This document shows, one piece after another, positions 58,992-64,000 of a stretch of DNA of 64,000 nucleotides; the stretch's first letter is position 1, and each line of letters begins with the position of its first letter. Below the pieces are notes generated by a model, which worked only from the letters and a program-made list of their open reading frames with translations, made no database searches and was not told where the DNA came from. The translations under genes were made by a program, and so were the position numbers. The stretch is taken from NCBI GenBank assembly GCA_019113645.1, contig DXGZ01000089.1:1-64000 (forward strand). Reading direction: 5' to 3'. This stretch comes from Candidatus Mediterraneibacter vanvlietii. Its GTDB lineage: Bacteria; Bacillota; Clostridia; Lachnospirales; Lachnospiraceae.

Positions 58992-60941
58992 ATGAAAGAA
59001 CTCAAAACCAGGTATCTGGAGCTTCTGTCCGACTTATATCCGACGATAGCCGCGGCGTCGACAGAGATTATCAATCTGCAGGCGATATTGAACCTGCCGA
59101 AAGGAACGGAACATTTTCTGACGGATGTGCATGGTGAGTACGAGGCATTTTCCCATGTTCTGAAGAACGGGTCAGGCTCTGTCAGAAGAAAGATCGAGGA
59201 CGTGTTCGGCAATACGATGAGCGCGAGGGACAAACGGGCTCTTGCCACTCTGATCTATTATCCGAAGGCGAAGATGGATATGGTGAAGCAGACAGAGACG
59301 AACATGGAAGACTGGTACCGGGTTCATCTGTATCTTCTGATCGAAGTGAGCAAGCGCGCGGCGAGCAAATATACACGCTCCAAGGTGCGCAAGGCCCTCC
59401 CGAAAGATTTTGCCTATGTGATCGAGGAACTGATCACAGAAAAGGCGGAGATTCAGGACAAGGAATCTTATTATAATGAAATTATATCCACAATTATACG
59501 GATCGGACGCGCGGAAGATTTTATCGTGGCGATTTCGGAACTGATCCAGAGGCTTGTGGTTGATCACCTGCACATTGTGGGAGATATCTATGACAGAGGG
59601 CCCGGCCCCCATATCATTATGGACAAACTGATGACATACCACTCGCTTGACATACAGTGGGGGAATCATGATGTGCTCTGGATGGGAGCGGCAGCCGGAC
59701 AGGAGGGATGTATCGCCAATGTGATCCGGATCTGCGCCAGATACGGGAATCTGGATATCCTGGAAGACGGATACGGGATCAATCTGCTTCCTCTGGCAAC
59801 ATTTGCGATCCGTACATACCAGGATGATCCGTGTACCTGTTTCAAATTGAAGGGTGAGAACCGGGAATCCGATGAGATGCAGATGAATCTGAGGATTCAC
59901 AAGGCGATCTCGATTATTCAGTTTAAAGTAGAAGGACAGATTATCCGGCGCCAGAAATCATTCCATCTGGAGGAGCGGGCGCTTCTCCATCGTATTGATT
60001 ATGAAAAAGGGACGATCAGCCTTGAGGGAAAAGAGTATCAGCTTCTGGATACGAATTTCCCAACCGTTAACCCGGAAGATCCATATGCGTTGAGCGGGGA
60101 GGAGCAGGAGGTTATGGACCGCCTGGTGAAGGCGTTTGTCAACTGCGAGAAACTGCAGCAGCACATGCGTTTCCTGCTCGCAAAAGGAAGTCTCTACAAA
60201 GTCTATAATGACAATCTGCTCTATCACGGATGCATTCCTCTGGAGGAGGACGGCAGCCTGAAAGAGACGGAAGTGTACGGGAAGAAATATCGCGGGCGTG
60301 CGCTCTATGATACTTTGGAAGCATATGTCAGAAAAGGATTTTTCGCCCTTGACCCGAAGGAAAAACAGGATGGGAAGGATATTATGTGGTATATCTGGCT
60401 TCATCCTGATTCGCCACTGTTCGGCAAGAACAAGATGGCAACCTTTGAGCGGTATTTCCTGGCAGAGAAGGAGACCCATGTTGAGAAGAAGAATCCGTAT
60501 TATTCCTTTATAGAAAATGAGACGGTGATTGATAATATAATGAAAGAATTCGGACTGGATCCCGCGGAAGGTCATATTGTCAATGGACATGTCCCTGTTA
60601 AGAGAAAGGATGGGGAGAGCCCGGTGAAATGCGGCGGCAAGGTGATGGTGATAGACGGGGGATTTTCAAGAGCGTATCAGAAACAGACGGGAATCGCCGG
60701 ATATACGCTGATCTATAATTCATACGGACTGCTGCTTGTGGCCCATGAACCGTTTGAGTCAACAGAGGCGGCAATCGCTAAAGAGAAAGACATCCACTCG
60801 GAGACAATGGTTGTCAAGCGGCTGATGAACCGTGTCCTGGTAGGAGATACGGATGTGGGAAAAGAACTCAGGGAACAGGTCGCTTCTCTGGAGCGCCTTC
60901 TCGAGGCATACCGAAACGGCGAGATTACGGAAAAACTATAG
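58992..60941 (+). CDS. fbp: Fructose-1,6-bisphosphatase class 3
   Basis: 649 aa; FLTDVHGEYEAFSHVLKNGSGSVRRKIEDVF; VGDIYDRGPGPHIIMDKLM. Confidence 0.94.
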   Translation: MKELKTRYLELLSDLYPTIAAASTEIINLQAILNLPKGTEHFLTDVHGEYEAFSHVLKNGSGSVRRKIEDVFGNTMSARDKRALATLIYYPKAKMDMVKQTETNMEDWYRVHLYLLIEVSKRAASKYTRSKVRKALPKDFAYVIEELITEKAEIQDKESYYNEIISTIIRIGRAEDFIVAISELIQRLVVDHLHIVGDIYDRGPGPHIIMDKLMTYHSLDIQWGNHDVLWMGAAAGQEGCIANVIRICARYGNLDILEDGYGINLLPLATFAIRTYQDDPCTCFKLKGENRESDEMQMNLRIHKAISIIQFKVEGQIIRRQKSFHLEERALLHRIDYEKGTISLEGKEYQLLDTNFPTVNPEDPYALSGEEQEVMDRLVKAFVNCEKLQQHMRFLLAKGSLYKVYNDNLLYHGCIPLEEDGSLKETEVYGKKYRGRALYDTLEAYVRKGFFALDPKEKQDGKDIMWYIWLHPDSPLFGKNKMATFERYFLAEKETHVEKKNPYYSFIENETVIDNIMKEFGLDPAEGHIVNGHVPVKRKDGESPVKCGGKVMVIDGGFSRAYQKQTGIAGYTLIYNSYGLLLVAHEPFESTEAAIAKEKDIHSETMVVKRLMNRVLVGDTDVGKELREQVASLERLLEAYRNGEITEKL

Positions 60942-60969
60942 AAATAGAAGTATAAAAGGTGATTGAAAT

Positions 60970-61803
60970 ATGGAGAATGAACAACTGAAAACAGCAGAGG
61001 AGACATCAGAGCCTTTACAGATCTACCTGCGTGAGATCGGTCAGATCCCGCTCCTTGAGGAAGCGGAGGAAAGAGAGCTGGGGAAACGGATTGCCGCGGG
61101 AGACGAATCGGCGCGCGAGAGACTTGCAGAGGGAAATCTGCGTCTGGTTGTTTCTCTTGCCAAGCACTATGTCGGGCGCGGCGTGCAGCTTCTGGATTTG
61201 ATCCAGGAAGGAAATATGGGGCTGATGCATGCAGCGCAAAAATATGATTACACAAAAGAAAACAGGTTCTCCACCTATGCGTCATGGTGGATCAAGGAAG
61301 CCATGCAGAGGGCGATTGACCAGCAGTCAAGAGAGATCCGCGTGCCGGTCCATGTGGCGGAGAATATGAAACGGGTTCAGAAAGCGGCAAAAGAGCTTCA
61401 GCAGGAACTGGGCCGGGATGCTGCGCCGGAGGAGATCGCAAAGAAGCTTGGAAATCTGACGGAGGAAGATGTGAAGAACATCCTTACCTATCTTCAGAAC
61501 CCGGTTTCCCTTGAGACTCCGGTAGGAGAAGATGGAGAGAACAGCCTGGGGGATATGGTGGAAGACAAACGCGAAGCCACCCCGGAGGAAGCGATGAATG
61601 TACTGGTGGAACAGGAGGAAGTGAAAGAACTTCTGGAACAGTTAAGTGACAGGGAGCAGCAGGTGATCCGGCTGCGTTATGGTCTTGGAAATGAAAAAAC
61701 ACATACACTGGAAGAGATCGGTGATATCCTGGGTGTGACCCGTGAGCGGGTACGCCAGATTGAGGCGCGTGCAATGGAAAAACTTCGTAAAAATGCAAAA
61801 TGA
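60970..61803 (+). CDS. RpoD-like group 2 sigma-70 factor (no region 1.1)
   Basis: IYLREIGQIPLLEEAEERELGKRIAAGD; FSTYASWWIKEAMQRAIDQQSREIRVPVHV; LEEIGDILGVTRERVRQIEARAMEKLR. Confidence 0.92.
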   Translation: MENEQLKTAEETSEPLQIYLREIGQIPLLEEAEERELGKRIAAGDESARERLAEGNLRLVVSLAKHYVGRGVQLLDLIQEGNMGLMHAAQKYDYTKENRFSTYASWWIKEAMQRAIDQQSREIRVPVHVAENMKRVQKAAKELQQELGRDAAPEEIAKKLGNLTEEDVKNILTYLQNPVSLETPVGEDGENSLGDMVEDKREATPEEAMNVLVEQEEVKELLEQLSDREQQVIRLRYGLGNEKTHTLEEIGDILGVTRERVRQIEARAMEKLRKNAK

Positions 61804-61881
61804 GACGTCGCTGATGTATAAATATTGAAAATATGCAGATAGTAAGCGTATAACAATATTTATGGAAAGGGAGACGATCTT

Positions 61882-62223
61882 ATGAAAAAAATGAAGAAAT
61901 TACTGCTGCTTATGACTTGCAGTTTCATACTGCTCGGTACCACTGCCTGCGGGAGTGAAAATAATGCAGATAATGGAGCTGACCAGTCTGCAACAGATGC
62001 GGACAGAAATGACAATAACGGAAACGATGCGGACAACAATACGGATAACAGCACAATGAATGACGCGACAGAGGGCGACGGGATCCTCGATGATGCGGTG
62101 CACGATGTGACAGACGGCGTTGATGATGTGACGGATGATGTGACAGACGGCGTTGACAAGGCGGCGGATGAGCTCACTGATGACAACGGCGTTCAGAAGG
62201 ATACCAGTACAAACAACAGATAA
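61882..62223 (+). CDS. Small Asp/Asn-rich lipoprotein
   Basis: Lipobox LLGTTACGS; tandem DVTDGVDDVTDDVTDGVDKAADEL. Confidence 0.7.
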   Translation: MKKMKKLLLLMTCSFILLGTTACGSENNADNGADQSATDADRNDNNGNDADNNTDNSTMNDATEGDGILDDAVHDVTDGVDDVTDDVTDGVDKAADELTDDNGVQKDTSTNNR

Positions 62224-62403
62224 CAGAACAGATAGAAGAAACGCCGGCTTACGGCGGTTTTCAGAGGAAGAAAACAGACCGGGCTGCCGCAGAAACGGAA
62301 TTTCCGATACATGCGGCGGTTCCGGCTGTTCTGCCTGATGGCGCGGGGGCGGAAAAGGACACAGGCAGGAGTGAATCAGGCGGAGATACGGGAGGCGCGG
62401 AAG

Positions 62404-63186
62404 ATGAAGTTCAGGCCATGTATTGACATACATAACGGAAAAGTAAAGCAGATCGTGGGAGGCAGTCTCCAGGATGACGGAGATCTTGCCTCCACAAATT
62501 TTGCCTCTGAGCTGGGGGCTGATTATTACGCGGAAATGTACAGAAAGGATCATCTCACAGGAGGGCATATTATTCTCCTCAACCATGCGGGATCCGGGTA
62601 TTATGAAGCTACACGGCAGCAGGCGTTCAGGGCACTCGCGGCATATCCGGGAGGGATGCAGATCGGCGGCGGAGTGACAGCTGAAAACGCGGCCGGGTAT
62701 CTGAAGGCAGGCGCGAGCCATGTGATCGTGACTTCGTATGTGTTCCGGGACGGCGCGCTCCGTCAGGAGAATCTGGACCGGCTTGTGTCAGAAACGGGAA
62801 AAGAACACATTGTCCTGGATCTGAGCTGCCGGATGAGAGGCGGAGATTATTATGTGGTGACGGACCGCTGGCAGAAGTTCACGGATCTGCGGCTGAGCCC
62901 GGCTGTGCTGGATGAACTTTCCGGATACTGCGATGAATTCCTGATCCATGGGGTAGATGTGGAAGGCAGGCGCTCCGGCATGGAGGAGGAACTGGTAAGA
63001 ATGCTTGGCGCATGGCAGGGAATTCCGGTTACTTACGCGGGCGGCCTGGCTTCTATTGAAGATGTGGACAGATTCAGGCGGCTTAGCGGCGGCAGGCTGG
63101 ACTATACGATCGGGAGCGCACTGGACCTGTTCGGGGGAAATGTTCCCTATCAGGCTCTTGTGCGGGGAGTTGTTAACAAAAAATGA
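62404..63186 (+). CDS. HisA-type isomerase of the eukaryotic (yeast HIS6-like) subfamily
   Basis: MKFRPCIDIHNGKVKQIVGGSL...VIVTSYVF...IVLDLSCR..YYVVTDRWQKFTDL...EFLIHGVDVEGRRSGMEEELV...VTYAGGLASIEDVD...LDYTIGSALDLFGGN. Confidence 0.88.
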   Translation: MKFRPCIDIHNGKVKQIVGGSLQDDGDLASTNFASELGADYYAEMYRKDHLTGGHIILLNHAGSGYYEATRQQAFRALAAYPGGMQIGGGVTAENAAGYLKAGASHVIVTSYVFRDGALRQENLDRLVSETGKEHIVLDLSCRMRGGDYYVVTDRWQKFTDLRLSPAVLDELSGYCDEFLIHGVDVEGRRSGMEEELVRMLGAWQGIPVTYAGGLASIEDVDRFRRLSGGRLDYTIGSALDLFGGNVPYQALVRGVVNKK

Positions 63187-63286
63187 ATTTGTTGAATTAC
63201 ATACAATATAGTGATAAAATGGAAAACGTAGCGGCATCGGAGCGATGTACCGATGCTAAATTTATATAAGGAGTTAATTACTGGTT

Positions 63287-64000
63287 ATGGGTATTATAGA
63301 GAAGATTTTCGGCACTCACAGCGAGAACGAGCTGAAGAGGATCTATCCCATTGTCGACAGGATCGAGGCTCTTGAGCCGGAGATGAAATCCCTGTCCGAT
63401 GAGGAGCTCCGCGGAAAGACCCGCGAGTTTAAAGAACGTCTCGGTGAAGGAGAGACGCTGGATGACATTCTTCCGGAAGCATACGCGGTTGTAAGAGAGG
63501 CTGCGTACAGGAGTCTGGGAATGCGCCACTACAGAGTCCAGCTGATCGGAGGAATCATACTCCACCAGGGACGTATCGCCGAGATGAGAACAGGAGAAGG
63601 TAAGACGCTTGTCTCCACACTTCCGGCTTATCTGAACGCACTGGAAGGCAAGGGGGTCAATATCGTCACTGTCAATGACTATCTGGCAAAGCGTGACGCT
63701 GAGTGGATGGGAAAAGTACATGAGTTCCTCGGGCTGACGGTCGGGGTTGTCTTAAACGGCATGGACAATGCGGAGCGCCGTGCAGCGTATGCGTGCGACA
63801 TTACTTATGTTACAAACAATGAGCTCGGATTTGACTACCTCCGTGACAATATGGTGATCTACAAGGAGCAGCTTGTTCAGAGAGGACTTCACTACGCCAT
63901 CATCGACGAGGTCGACTCAGTCCTGATCGATGAGGCGAGAACTCCGCTTATCATTTCCGGACAGAGCGGAAAGTCCACAAAACTCTACGAGGCATGCGAT
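63287..64000 (+). CDS. secA: Preprotein translocase ATPase SecA (truncated by window end)
   Basis: [67 protein letters not shown]; open to 64000. Confidence 0.96.
   Translation, partial: MGIIEKIFGTHSENELKRIYPIVDRIEALEPEMKSLSDEELRGKTREFKERLGEGETLDDILPEAYAVVREAAYRSLGMRHYRVQLIGGIILHQGRIAEMRTGEGKTLVSTLPAYLNALEGKGVNIVTVNDYLAKRDAEWMGKVHEFLGLTVGVVLNGMDNAERRAAYACDITYVTNNELGFDYLRDNMVIYKEQLVQRGLHYAIIDEVDSVLIDEARTPLIISGQSGKSTKLYEACD

Overview
64 kb of mostly ordinary chromosomal DNA from a Clostridia genome, probably Lachnospiraceae (inferred from spoVT, scfA/scfB, fused secDF, hemZ and class 3 fbp). Nearly all of it is collinear housekeeping content. RNA features: tmRNA (tag ANDNYELAAA), tRNA-Val(GAC), tRNA-Ala(CGC), and a T-box leader whose specifier reads UGG (Trp) upstream of a trpXYZ-type ABC transporter. 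The ORF track misses the SCIFF/ranthipeptide precursor scfA (13758-13901), which lies just upstream of its radical-SAM maturase. There is no obvious defence island, prophage, CRISPR array or transposase. The least explained signals are non-coding. Family A is a set of long imperfect palindromes with shared termini (about AAATCTGAGTTTgtCGAG) that abut stop codons: one after secDF, and a stack between trpZ and a convergent ABC exporter. Family B is a dispersed palindromic repeat with ACAGTTCAGCC...GGCTGAACTGT ends: one full copy, one partial tandem copy and several remnants. Other items of interest: a sigma/ABC-permease chimeric ORF that looks like a deletion scar, a membrane-anchored ECF sigma factor split by an apparent 1-nt frameshift in a G tract, an arginase-family pseudogene, a eukaryote-type HisA, a tRNA-Val with U37, and a promoter with A-tracts plus a palindrome in its spacer. 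Product calls come from recognising protein families in the supplied translations; no database search was run.
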